NCBI GenBank assembly: GCA_963667075.1
Contig: OY762938.1
Coordinates: forward strand, 1,860,001 to 1,924,000
From: G963667075 sp963667075
GTDB taxonomy: Bacteria > Pseudomonadota > Alphaproteobacteria > Micavibrionales > Micavibrionaceae
DNA length: 64,000 nt
Direction of reading: 5' to 3'
Below, piece after piece: positions 1 through 7,929 of this stretch (within the stretch, counting starts at the first letter, position 1; the number at the start of each line of letters is the position of its first letter). The notes under the pieces were generated by a model. The model saw nothing but the letters and a program-made list of their open reading frames with translations. It had not been told where the DNA came from and did no database searches. The position numbers and the translations under genes are program-made.

Positions 1-1
1 G

Positions 2-310
2 CCAAAGGAAATTGTTGTGACCGAGCGCCAGGTTTCTGAAAGTCTGGCCGAACCTGTGGGGCAAATTGTCGAGGCCGTAAAAGTCGCGCTGGAACACACC
101 CCGCCTGAACTCGCGGCAGATATTGTTGATAAAGGTATTGTTTTAACCGGTGGCGGGGCACTTTTATCGAATCTTGATTTTGTGTTGCGTCATGCTACGG
201 GGCTTGCCATTGCCATTGCGGACGATCCGCTTTCCTGTGTGGCCCTTGGCACAGGGCATACGCTGGAAGAAATCAAAGTGCTCAAAAATATTTTGATTGG
301 TACCTACTAG
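2..310 (+). CDS. mreB: Rod-shape protein MreB, C-terminal end (5' truncated by window edge)
   Basis: This is the last 102 codons of the actin-like cell-shape ATPase MreB; the reading frame is open from base 2, so the gene begins before the window. The visible part has the MreB nucleotide-binding signature GIVLTGGGALL followed by the typical ending DPLSCVALGTG. MreB polymers on the inner membrane guide lateral wall synthesis together with MreC, MreD, PBP2 and RodA, all encoded just downstream. Identification is secure from the motif and the order of neighbours. Confidence 0.95.
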   Translation, partial: PKEIVVTERQVSESLAEPVGQIVEAVKVALEHTPPELAADIVDKGIVLTGGGALLSNLDFVLRHATGLAIAIADDPLSCVALGTGHTLEEIKVLKNILIGTY

Positions 311-557
311 GCAAAGAAAACATTTTCAAAGAAAACATTTTCTCTGTGATTATAGAACATTTTACAAGCACTTTCACGCATCTTGTTTTTTCTGAAACTT
401 AGAGTTCATTTTGTTCCCTGGTGATGAAAAATAAATCAGATGGGGATAAATCGTGGGATTAGCGCAGATTGTCGCTAAAATCGTTTGATTCCGATTCGGG
501 TCTTTTATAGTATTGAAGTTGTTGTTTTTCTTTGGAGAAAGCTTAGAGGACGTTCTT

Positions 558-1409
558 TTGAAACCCCCCATTCGCTCAAGACATAAAACGCGTCTCGCCG
601 TTTTGCATCCGGTGGGTTTTTTGTTGTCTCCAGCTTTTTTTCTTGTGTTTGCGCTTTTCCTGTTTCTTTTTACGTCTGTCAAACCCGGCCTTGTAGAAGG
701 GGTCAGAACGCGTTCTGTGGATATGATGATGCCCTTGTTCTCGGCGGTGAATAAACCGGTTGAGGATGGTTTTGCTTTTGTTGGATCTGTGATGGGTTAT
801 ACGGACCTGAAGGCTGAAAATGAAAGACTAAAAGCTGAAAATGAGAGGTTGCGTGCCTGGTATCAAACGGCTGTGGCTTTACGTACTGAAAATACCTCCC
901 TTAAAAATTTGCTCTCGTTGAAGGAAGGGCCGCGTAAAAATTACATTACAGCCCGTGTGATGGCAGATTCCGGTAACAGCTATGCCGAGAGCCTGTTGAT
1001 TGACGCCGGTATAACGGAGGGAGTCAGGAAGAATCAGGCTGTAATTGGCCCGGATGGTATGATCGGGCGGATTATTGAGGCCGGGCAGGGCGTTTCCCGT
1101 GTGCTACTCTTGACAGATCGAAATGCGCGCGTGCCCGTTTTGATTGAGGGAAGTGGGCAGAAGGCTGTCTTATCCGGTACGAATGGCGATAAACTTGTTC
1201 TTAAATACATTCCCGAAGGGGCTGTTCTGGAAAAAGGAAGTCGGGTTTTGACATCCGGTCATGGTGGTATGTTTCCGTCGGGACTGCCTGTGGGGACGGT
1301 TGAGACACTGACGGGAGGGGAACCTGAGGTCGCGTTATTAACGGATTTGAGCCGTGTCACGCATGTGAAGGTCGTCGATCAGGAAAGCGTTGTTCGCAGG
1401 ATAGAATAA
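558..1409 (+). CDS. mreC: Rod-shape-determining protein MreC
   Basis: MreC is a bitopic periplasmic scaffold linking MreB filaments to PBP2. The protein has a short basic N-terminus, one hydrophobic segment at about residues 20-40, a coiled coil with the repeated heptad-like LKAENERLKAENERL, and then the beta-rich MreC domain ending in a SRVTHVKVV motif. The frame is open from a TTG at 513, but I place the start at the TTG at 558 because AGAGGA at 545-550 is well spaced as a ribosome binding site and the resulting N-terminus is basic then hydrophobic. Either start is possible. It lies 247 bases after mreB and 3 bases before mreD. Confidence 0.92.
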   Translation: MKPPIRSRHKTRLAVLHPVGFLLSPAFFLVFALFLFLFTSVKPGLVEGVRTRSVDMMMPLFSAVNKPVEDGFAFVGSVMGYTDLKAENERLKAENERLRAWYQTAVALRTENTSLKNLLSLKEGPRKNYITARVMADSGNSYAESLLIDAGITEGVRKNQAVIGPDGMIGRIIEAGQGVSRVLLLTDRNARVPVLIEGSGQKAVLSGTNGDKLVLKYIPEGAVLEKGSRVLTSGHGGMFPSGLPVGTVETLTGGEPEVALLTDLSRVTHVKVVDQESVVRRIE

Positions 1410-1412
1410 GTT

Positions 1413-1934
1413 ATGGTGTATGAGGACGGTATGTACGGCAGGGGCGTATGGCTGTTTCGTATGGCGTTGTCGCAATTTGTCCTGCTTGTGTTGTTGGCAC
1501 TGGACTTTGTTTATCTTCCTTTCCCTTTTTTTTCTAAGGTTGAGCCATCTTTTTTTCTTATGGGTGTCTATTACTGGGCTGTGTACAGACCGTCTTTGTT
1601 GCCGCCTGTGGCTGTTTTTGGCGCAGGGATAGCTTATGATTTGCTTGCTATGAGCCCCTTTGGCTTGAATGCGTTTATTTTTCTGTTGGCTTATTTCTTT
1701 GTACGGCGGCAAAGACGGTTTTTAACGGGGCAATCCTTTTTTACATTCTGGCTTGGTTTTTTATCCGTATGTGTGCTTACGTCGATTTTGCGATGGGGGG
1801 CCGGTGGGTTGCCGTCGATGGTGTGGCGTTCGCTTGATCCTGTCTGGATAAATGTAGCGATAAGTTTTTTCCTTTTTCCTTTTGTTGTATTGCTCCTTAT
1901 TCTGGTACATAAAGTTTTGCCGGCGTCCAGATAG
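1413..1934 (+). CDS. mreD: Rod-shape-determining protein MreD
   Basis: MreD is the small polytopic inner-membrane partner of MreC. The 173-residue protein is almost entirely hydrophobic with about five membrane segments, and the central part has the family's pattern of aromatic and basic loops (YYWAVYRPSLLPP, then GIAYDLLAMSPFGLNAF). Size and position directly between mreC and the PBP2 gene support the call. An alternative ATG at 1431, preceded by a GAGGACGG sequence, would remove six residues and may be the true start. Confidence 0.9.
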   Translation: MVYEDGMYGRGVWLFRMALSQFVLLVLLALDFVYLPFPFFSKVEPSFFLMGVYYWAVYRPSLLPPVAVFGAGIAYDLLAMSPFGLNAFIFLLAYFFVRRQRRFLTGQSFFTFWLGFLSVCVLTSILRWGAGGLPSMVWRSLDPVWINVAISFFLFPFVVLLLILVHKVLPASR

Positions 1935-1946
1935 GAAAAAGAAAAA

Positions 1947-3782
1947 ATGGGTTTTGATTCGAATACAGATCGGGCAAAAAAATTTACGCGACGGGCCTTT
2001 GTTATAGGGGCTGGGCAGGGATTGCTGTTGTCTGTGCTTGGCGGTCGTCTGGCCTGGCTTCAGGTGGCGCAAGGTGAGAAATACAAGAGTCTGGCTGAAA
2101 ATAACCGTATTAACGTCAAAATGCTGGCCCCTTCCAGAGGCCATATTCTGGATCGGTTTGGCGAAGTTCTGGCGACGAATGAACAGGATTTCAGGGTGGT
2201 GGTCGTGCCAGAGCAGACAGACGATCTTGAAAGTGCCTTAAGGCAGTTGCAAAAGCTCATTTCTCTCGACGAAAAAAATATCAAAAAAATTCTGAAAGAG
2301 GCAGGGAAGCAGGCGAAATTCATTCCGCTTGAGATTAAGAACAATCTTGATTGGGAAGATGTGGCTAAGGTCGAGGTTAGTTTGCCTGATTTGCCTGGTA
2401 TGGCGATTGATGTCGGTGAAATTCGCCATTATCCCCTAAAAGAGGCGACAGCGCATTTGGTGGGGTATGTGGCGGCTGTGAACAAGTCAGAGATTGGGGA
2501 TGATCCTGTTTTGACACTGCCTGGTGTCAGGATCGGCAAAACAGGGATAGAAAAAGCCTGTGATCAAAAACTGCGCGGCAAATCGGGGAGTGCAGAAGTT
2601 GAGGTCAATGTAGCAGGGCGGGAAGTGCGGGAGCTTCAAAGAGATCAAAGCCAGCAGGGAGAGCACATAAAGCTCACCATTGATGCGGCACTTCAGGCCT
2701 ATGTGCAGGAACGGCTATCACAGGAACGGTCTGCGTCTGCTGTTATTATGGATGTGCATACGGGCGCGATTTATGCGCTGTCTTCTCACCCTTCGTTTGA
2801 TCCTAATATGTTTACACGTGGCATGGATGTGCAAACATGGGAGGAGCTTTTATCGAACCCTGGTCATCCGTTGAATAACAAGGCTGTGGCTGGGCAATAT
2901 CCGCCGGGATCTACCTTTAAAATGGTGACGGCACTGGCGGCTTTAAAATATGGCATGATTAACGAGAATACGATTGTGCATTGTCCAGGGCATTATGAGT
3001 ATGGCGGGGATCGTTTCCATTGCTGGAAAACCTGGGGGCACGGTCCCATGAATCTGCTTACGGCACTGGAACAGTCATGTGATACGTATTTTTACAAAAT
3101 CTCTACAGAAATTGGCATAGACCGGATTGCAGAAATGGCTCATTTATTAGGGCTGGGGAGTAAATATGACTTTGCGCTAAAAGAAGAGCGGCCCGGTTTG
3201 ATGCCGGATAAAAAATGGAAGCTTGGACATTTTGGTGATAGTTGGCGGCCCGGTGAGACAATTGTTGCCAGTATTGGGCAAGGTTATATTCAAGCGACAC
3301 CGCTGCAGCTTGCTGTTATGACGTCGCGTCTTGTCAATGGTGGTTATGCGGTTGAACCCTGGATAATCGAGGCCATTGGCAATGGGATACAACCTGCCAA
3401 AAAAGGCGAAAAAATAGGCTTTCATAAATGGCATCTTAATCTTGTAAAACGCGGAATGGACAGAGTCGTTAACAGTGAAAAAGGCACGGCACTGGCAGCG
3501 CGTATAATGGAAAGTAATATGGCTATGGGCGGCAAAACAGGCACGGCTCAGGTCCGCCGTATTTCAAAAAAACAACGTCAGGAAGGCACAAAACAGGAAG
3601 ACTTGCCCTGGAAGTTCAGGCACCATGCGCTATTTGTTGGTTACGCGCCTGTGAAGGACCCGCGTTATGCTTGTGCCGTTGTTGTTGAACATGGTGGCTC
3701 TGGTTCTGGCTCTGCTGCACCGGTCGCACGGGATCTTTTATATCAAACACAAAAACAGAACCCGTTGAGGGTGAGGGGGTAA
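1947..3782 (+). CDS. mrdA: Penicillin-binding protein 2 (peptidoglycan transpeptidase)
   Basis: PBP2 crosslinks peptidoglycan during elongation. The protein has an N-terminal anchor (about residues 20-40), the PBP dimerisation region with ILDRFGEVLATN, and a transpeptidase domain with all three active-site motifs: STFK with the nucleophilic serine in PPGSTFKMV, the SxN-type element SCD in QSCDTYFYK, and KTGTAQ. Length (611 aa) is usual. It begins 12 bases after mreD with a purine-rich leader, consistent with one mre operon. RodA, its glycosyltransferase partner, is separated from it here by an aldolase gene and a palindromic repeat. Confidence 0.95.
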   Translation: MGFDSNTDRAKKFTRRAFVIGAGQGLLLSVLGGRLAWLQVAQGEKYKSLAENNRINVKMLAPSRGHILDRFGEVLATNEQDFRVVVVPEQTDDLESALRQLQKLISLDEKNIKKILKEAGKQAKFIPLEIKNNLDWEDVAKVEVSLPDLPGMAIDVGEIRHYPLKEATAHLVGYVAAVNKSEIGDDPVLTLPGVRIGKTGIEKACDQKLRGKSGSAEVEVNVAGREVRELQRDQSQQGEHIKLTIDAALQAYVQERLSQERSASAVIMDVHTGAIYALSSHPSFDPNMFTRGMDVQTWEELLSNPGHPLNNKAVAGQYPPGSTFKMVTALAALKYGMINENTIVHCPGHYEYGGDRFHCWKTWGHGPMNLLTALEQSCDTYFYKISTEIGIDRIAEMAHLLGLGSKYDFALKEERPGLMPDKKWKLGHFGDSWRPGETIVASIGQGYIQATPLQLAVMTSRLVNGGYAVEPWIIEAIGNGIQPAKKGEKIGFHKWHLNLVKRGMDRVVNSEKGTALAARIMESNMAMGGKTGTAQVRRISKKQRQEGTKQEDLPWKFRHHALFVGYAPVKDPRYACAVVVEHGGSGSGSAAPVARDLLYQTQKQNPLRVRG

Positions 3783-3783
3783 T

Positions 3784-4812
3784 ATGGTGAACAAAATATC
3801 TTTTGGAAATGACTATTCGGAAATAGGTCACCCCCGCCTTATCAAGGCGTTTGAAAACGACGCTTATGAGCAAAACGGAACATATGGCCTGGATGTTCAC
3901 AGCGAAAATGCAAAAGAGCTGATCAGGCAGGCAGCCGGGATGCCCGAAGCGGATATCCATTTTATGAGCGGTGGAACGCAGGCGAATCTGGTTAATATCG
4001 GGCATATTCTGAAACCGTATGAATCGGTTATAGCTTGTGATACAGGACATATCAGTGTTCATGAAACGGGCGCGATTGAAGCAACAGGCCATAAGGTTAA
4101 TACGGTTTTCCATTCAAACGGAAAGCTGTGTGCCGACGATATCGAAAAAATTGTTGGAGAGCATCATTTTGAACATATGGTTTTGCCACGGCTGGTTTAT
4201 ATCTCTCAGACAACCGAAACAGGCTCGGTTTATACAAAGGCGGAGCTGGGTGCCATATCAGAATGCTGTAGGAAAAATGGTTTGTACCTTTATGTTGACG
4301 GGGCGCGTCTGGGGAGTGCCCTGACTTGTAAAGAGGCTGACCTTACCCTTGCGGATCTGGCCTCTCTGGCGGATATATTTTATATCGGGGCAACGAAAAA
4401 TGGCGGTTTGTTCGGCGAAGCTGTTGTTATCATTAATGATAAGCTGAAAGAAAACTACAGGTTTTCACTAAAGCAGCGCGGGGCGTTGCTGGCCAAAGGG
4501 GCTGTTCTTGGGATTCAGTTTGAGGTGCTGTTTAAAGACGGGCTCTATATGGATCTGGCGCGTCATGCAAATGAGATGGCAGAACAGCTTGTAGAGCATT
4601 TATCGGCGCAGGGAATACCCTTTGATACACCGCCACAATCAAACCAGATTTTTCCTATCCTGCCGCTGGATACAGTTAAAAAACTGGAACAGGACTTTAA
4701 TTTTTACCGCTGGTCCGATAAAGGGGACGGACAAGTTGTTGTCCGGCTGGTTACATCATGGGCAACGCGCTCTGAGGATGTGGAACAATTTGCATTAAAA
4801 CTGGGCCTTTAA
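3784..4812 (+). CDS. Low-specificity L-threonine aldolase-like PLP enzyme
   Basis: A fold-type I pyridoxal-phosphate enzyme of the beta-eliminating lyase/threonine aldolase family, which cleaves L-threonine or allo-threonine to glycine and acetaldehyde. Family signs are the N-terminal FGNDYSEIGHPRL, the glycine-rich cofactor segment MSGGTQANLVNI, the aspartate in YVDGARLGSAL, and the Schiff-base lysine in YIGATKNGGLFGEA at about residue 207. Length (342 aa) is typical. The start lies 1 base after the mrdA stop, so it is probably co-transcribed with the wall-synthesis genes, an unusual place for it. Exact substrate is not determinable. Confidence 0.88.
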   Translation: MVNKISFGNDYSEIGHPRLIKAFENDAYEQNGTYGLDVHSENAKELIRQAAGMPEADIHFMSGGTQANLVNIGHILKPYESVIACDTGHISVHETGAIEATGHKVNTVFHSNGKLCADDIEKIVGEHHFEHMVLPRLVYISQTTETGSVYTKAELGAISECCRKNGLYLYVDGARLGSALTCKEADLTLADLASLADIFYIGATKNGGLFGEAVVIINDKLKENYRFSLKQRGALLAKGAVLGIQFEVLFKDGLYMDLARHANEMAEQLVEHLSAQGIPFDTPPQSNQIFPILPLDTVKKLEQDFNFYRWSDKGDGQVVVRLVTSWATRSEDVEQFALKLGL

Positions 4813-4879
4813 ATTTTATTTTTTAAACAACAAAGGACATGACGCATAATACGCGTGATAGCGCAGATGCATATTGGGG

Positions 4880-4964
4880 AACCACAGAAATCACAGAGGG
4901 TACAGAGGGTACAGAGTTTTTTCTTCTTAAAAAGATCCCTGTGTACTTCGTGCTCTCTGTGGTA
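4880..4964. repeat. CACAGAG-type palindromic repeat (family R1), copy 1
   Basis: An imperfect palindrome: arms built from repeated CACAGAG-like units face each other around a T-rich centre with the TTCTTCTTAA core. The same structure recurs at 7562, 15454, 29108, 34351 and 60032. It fills most of the gap between the aldolase gene and rodA. Role unknown; it could fold as a long RNA hairpin. Confidence 0.85.
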
Positions 4965-4992
4965 AAAAAAGCCTTTTGCTGAAGGATCAATC

Positions 4993-6123
4993 ATGATTGA
5001 CAGGATTAAAATCAAGGAAGAGCAGTCGTTTTTATATAAGGTTCAGCAGTTGAACTGGGGCTTGATGCTATTGCTCACGCTGGTGGTGATGATTGGTTTG
5101 CTGTGTCTTTATTCGGCGGCGAATGGCTCCTTTGATCGGTGGGCGATGAAGCATCTTGTACGGTATGGCATCGGTTTTGTTGCTATGCTGATTATTGCCT
5201 TGATTGATATCAAGTGGTGGCATCGTTTGACGTGGCCGGCTTATGTTGGCGGGCTTGTCCTTTTGTTGATTGTTGAGATTATGGGGCATGTCGGTATGGG
5301 GGCACAACGCTGGATTGACCTTGGTATTATGAAGCTCCAGCCCTCTGAGCTGATGAAAATTGCCGTTGTTATGGCACTGGCTAAATATTTTAGTACGGCA
5401 ACCGAAGAGAACGTGAAGTCTATTCCTTTTTTATTGCCGGCTGCCGGGATTATTTTTCTGCCCGTGGGGCTTGTCTTGCTCCAGCCGGATCTCGGCACGT
5501 CCCTGATGATTATATTTGCAGGCGGTGCCATGTTCTTTATGGCAGGCGTGCCTTTGTGGATGTTTGGCAGTGTTATTGCGGCCGTTCTGGCGGCGTTGCC
5601 TGTGGGTTGGCACTTTATGCATGATTATCAAAAGCAGCGTGTTTTAACGTTTCTCAATCCTGAGTCCGATCCGCTGGGGGCTGGCTATCACATTACGCAA
5701 TCCAAGATCGCACTTGGTTCTGGCGGGATTGAGGGCAAAGGGTTTTTGAAGGGCACGCAAAGCCACTTGAATTTTCTGCCCGAAAAGCAAACGGACTTTA
5801 TCTTTACCCTCTGGGCGGAAGAATGGGGATTTACGGGTGGTGTGTTTCTGCTCGGCCTGTTTGGCTTGATTTTCCTCTATGGGCTTTGGATTTCTTTTCG
5901 ATGCCGCCATGTGTATGGGCGTTATCTCGCGGCTGGGCTCACGGTGAATTTCTCGCTTTACGTCTTTATCAATATCGCGATGGTGATGGGGCTTATTCCT
6001 GTTGTGGGGGCCCCTTTGCCTCTCATATCCTATGGTGGGACAGCGATGCTGGCCTCTATGATCGGCTTTGGTCTGGTCATGTCGTGCAATGTGCACAGAG
6101 ATGCCAAATTGCCAAAGATGTAG
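4993..6123 (+). CDS. rodA: RodA, SEDS peptidoglycan glycosyltransferase
   Basis: RodA polymerises lipid II into glycan strands together with PBP2. The 376-residue protein is polytopic (about ten membrane segments) and carries SEDS signatures: GAQRWIDLG, LQPSELMK, LLQPDLGTS, the large-loop motif PEKQTDFIFTLWAEEWGF and the C-terminal PLISYGGTAM. Start ATG is preceded by GAAGGA at 4981-4986. It ends the cell-shape cluster; the next gene is convergent and begins 6 bases away. Confidence 0.95.
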   Translation: MIDRIKIKEEQSFLYKVQQLNWGLMLLLTLVVMIGLLCLYSAANGSFDRWAMKHLVRYGIGFVAMLIIALIDIKWWHRLTWPAYVGGLVLLLIVEIMGHVGMGAQRWIDLGIMKLQPSELMKIAVVMALAKYFSTATEENVKSIPFLLPAAGIIFLPVGLVLLQPDLGTSLMIIFAGGAMFFMAGVPLWMFGSVIAAVLAALPVGWHFMHDYQKQRVLTFLNPESDPLGAGYHITQSKIALGSGGIEGKGFLKGTQSHLNFLPEKQTDFIFTLWAEEWGFTGGVFLLGLFGLIFLYGLWISFRCRHVYGRYLAAGLTVNFSLYVFINIAMVMGLIPVVGAPLPLISYGGTAMLASMIGFGLVMSCNVHRDAKLPKM

Positions 6124-6129
6124 GCCTTA

Positions 6130-6651
6130 TTAACAAGGTTTACGGGACATGACCGCCATGTTTTCTTTGAAATTGGCCATAGTAGTACCTTCATTGTCTT
6201 CGTCTCTTATTTTAGGGGCATTCATGAAATCCACGAATCCGTAATAATCCTTTAGATCTACGTGGCTGCTACGTGGTTTGTATGCTGTGAGAAGGGTATT
6301 ATAAGCTGTGAAAGCTTGTTCTGCCAGAGGAGACCAACGTTCTGCTGTATTAAGAACTATGTAGTGGAAGAGAAGGGGCGTTTGAGTCGGGATTTCTTCT
6401 GGTGTGCTCAGTGCATTTACGGCTGGTACAATATTATTCGTATAGACATTAGGAACGTTTTCGATGGTTCTAAGGTGCTTTTTCATGGCACTTTCCGTAT
6501 AGTTTCCATTTTGGGCAAGTTCAATCAGCGCGTTTTTTGCTTTTTCAATTTTTGATGAAGAGGGGGGGAACGTTAGGCATTTTTTGATGGCCTTTGTTCC
6601 TGCACTAAAAAAATTGAAGGTATTCGTTAATGCTTTTTTTATATTTAACAT
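6130..6651 (-). CDS. Hypothetical protein, 173 aa
   Basis: I do not recognise this protein. It has no signal peptide or membrane segment. The N-terminus is a basic amphipathic stretch (MLNIKKALTNTFNFFSAGTK), loosely similar to that of the next gene upstream (6712-7050: IKNILKNVFN). The middle is helix-prone, with a proline-rich turn STPEEIPTQTP. It sits tail to tail with rodA. Its base composition is more AT-rich than the neighbouring housekeeping genes, which suggests an accessory gene. It could form a unit with 6712-7050, 60 bases upstream. Confidence 0.6.
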   Translation of the reverse strand: MLNIKKALTNTFNFFSAGTKAIKKCLTFPPSSSKIEKAKNALIELAQNGNYTESAMKKHLRTIENVPNVYTNNIVPAVNALSTPEEIPTQTPLLFHYIVLNTAERWSPLAEQAFTAYNTLLTAYKPRSSHVDLKDYYGFVDFMNAPKIRDEDNEGTTMANFKENMAVMSRKPC

Positions 6652-6711
6652 ATTTTTTTCTTTCGCTAATCTAGTCTTTCATAAGCACATGGGGCATCAA
6701 CGAAGAAAATA

Positions 6712-7050
6712 TTAAGACATTCTTCGTTCGTAGGGTGCTGTATGAATCTTTATTGTATTCATGACGCTGGTTATGGCGTGTCCAAGCCGTGATGCTGCGG
6801 TGGCTGTATTATTAAATGTTTCCGTGTTGTTGGTACGTTCTGGAGAGACGGGGCCAGTCACCAGATATTCTGCTGTCCTTTTTTCTTGGCAGGGAGAGAC
6901 TGGGCCAGTCATTAGATGTTCCGGTCTCTCGTTTGTTAGTCTTTCGTTTTCCAATCTGGGAGAGTTTGGGCCAGTCACCAGATATTCTGGCGTTATATGA
7001 TTTTGATTAAAAACGTTTTTAAGTATGTTTTTTATGCCATCTAAGAACAT
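6712..7050 (-). CDS. Hypothetical protein with three EYLVTGPVSP-type repeats
   Basis: A 112-residue protein of unknown function. After a short amphipathic start it carries a ten-residue motif three times: EYLVTGPNSP (residues 22-31), EHLMTGPVSP (44-53) and EYLVTGPVSP (61-70). The motifs are separated by charged, apparently disordered linkers rich in E, R, N and T; the C-terminal 30 residues look helical. Short identical motifs in disordered linkers are typical of repeated docking or modification sites, but no partner can be named. The repeat is also visible in the DNA, so recent internal duplication is likely. Confidence 0.6.
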   Translation of the reverse strand: MFLDGIKNILKNVFNQNHITPEYLVTGPNSPRLENERLTNERPEHLMTGPVSPCQEKRTAEYLVTGPVSPERTNNTETFNNTATAASRLGHAITSVMNTIKIHTAPYERRMS

Positions 7051-7138
7051 TGATATAACTTTCCCTACTATTTATATAACGTTTTGCAATTTTACATAAA
7101 GTTAATATGTGTGTCAATAAGAAATAACAGGCGTGATA

Positions 7139-7477
7139 TTAGGGGGCCATATAGCACCCAACCGACCGGGATCCAAACAATTCTTCCAGTTCTCCGGTCT
7201 CAAACATCTCCCTTATAATATCTGCGCCGCCGATGAATTCTCCCTTAAGGTAAAGGATGGGCAGGACGGGCCAGTTGGTGAATTCCAGAACGCCGGCTCG
7301 TAAGAGGCTGTCTTCAGACAGGTTAGCATCCTTAAAATGGACGCCCATCTGGGAAAGAATCTGCACGACTGAGGCAGAAGGGCCTGATAAAGGAAATACG
7401 GCAGAGCCTTTCATATACAGGACAACATCGTTTTCTTTGAGTTGTTTGCGGATGCGATCATAAATCACATTTTCCAT
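7139..7477 (-). CDS. Monothiol glutaredoxin (Grx4/GrxD type) lacking the CGFS cysteine
   Basis: The fold and family are clear: VVLYMKGSAVFPLSGPSA aligns with the Grx4 segment that normally ends in QCGFSA, followed by VVQILSQMGV, the WPVLPILYLKGEFIGGADI glutathione-binding part and the C-terminal helix. Grx4 proteins hold a bridging [2Fe-2S] cluster with BolA using the CGFS cysteine and glutathione. Here CGFS reads SGPS, so the cluster-ligating and redox cysteine is a serine; one cysteine remains near the C-terminus (residue 109). It lies downstream of bolA, in the usual alphaproteobacterial purL-bolA-grx order. It may have lost cluster transfer and kept only a binding role, or a second, intact glutaredoxin exists elsewhere. 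Confidence 0.85.
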   Translation of the reverse strand: MENVIYDRIRKQLKENDVVLYMKGSAVFPLSGPSASVVQILSQMGVHFKDANLSEDSLLRAGVLEFTNWPVLPILYLKGEFIGGADIIREMFETGELEELFGSRSVGCYMAP

Positions 7478-7500
7478 GTTTTTGTCCTTTTTTCTTTTTT

Positions 7501-7690
7501 AAACGCGAAGTTCCGAAGATTCGAAGTTTCACGGCGTGCTAGCGTGCGATGACCTAATCTAACCACAGAGGACACAGAGAGCACAGAGATTTTTTTAAGA
7601 AGAAAAGACTCTGTGTTCTCTGTGATCCCTGTGGTGAAATAAAAGAGTTGCACGTGAGCGCGTGCGTAATTCTTTGCCTCTTTCGTGTTT
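7501..7690. repeat. Nested palindromic repeat containing an R1 core (7562-7634)
   Basis: The R1 CACAGAG palindrome at 7562-7634 lies inside weaker outer arms: GAAGTTCCGAAGATTCGAAG and a GCGTGCTAGCGTGCG-like segment on the left, and CACGTGAGCGCGTGCG plus a GCCTCTTTCGTG-like segment on the right. The same nested plan is seen at 29037-29254. It separates the glutaredoxin gene from bolA. Confidence 0.75.
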
Positions 7691-7692
7691 TT

Positions 7693-7929
7693 CTAATTTT
7701 CTCTCACATCTGTCTGAATTGTGAGGGATTCCAGCTCTTTTTCTGTGCGGTTGCCCAGAGCTTTGAATACCATACGGTGCCGATCTATACGGTTTAATCC
7801 GTTAAAGGTGCCAGAGGCAACATAAAGCGCATAATGCCGCCCATCCCCGCGGATATCCTGAATTTGAATTTCGGCATCGGGGATGGATTTTGTAATAAGC
7901 GAGGTTATTTCCTCAGGCGTAAAAACCAT
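7693..7929 (-). CDS. BolA-family protein
   Basis: A 78-residue BolA protein. BolA forms a heterodimer with monothiol glutaredoxins through a shared [2Fe-2S] cluster. It has the family's core helix-turn with DGRHYALYVAS and the signature RIDRHRMVFKAL that holds the conserved RHR and the hydrophobic helix. Its ATG overlaps the purL stop (ATGA at 7926-7929 read on the minus strand), so translation is coupled to purL, a layout common in Alphaproteobacteria. The partner glutaredoxin gene follows after a palindromic repeat but lacks its cysteine. Confidence 0.92.
   Translation of the reverse strand: MVFTPEEITSLITKSIPDAEIQIQDIRGDGRHYALYVASGTFNGLNRIDRHRMVFKALGNRTEKELESLTIQTDVREN

Noticed and set aside
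5644..6096. 150-codon minus-strand frame in rodA
   Set aside because: Histidine- and arginine-rich translation, antisense to a clear gene.
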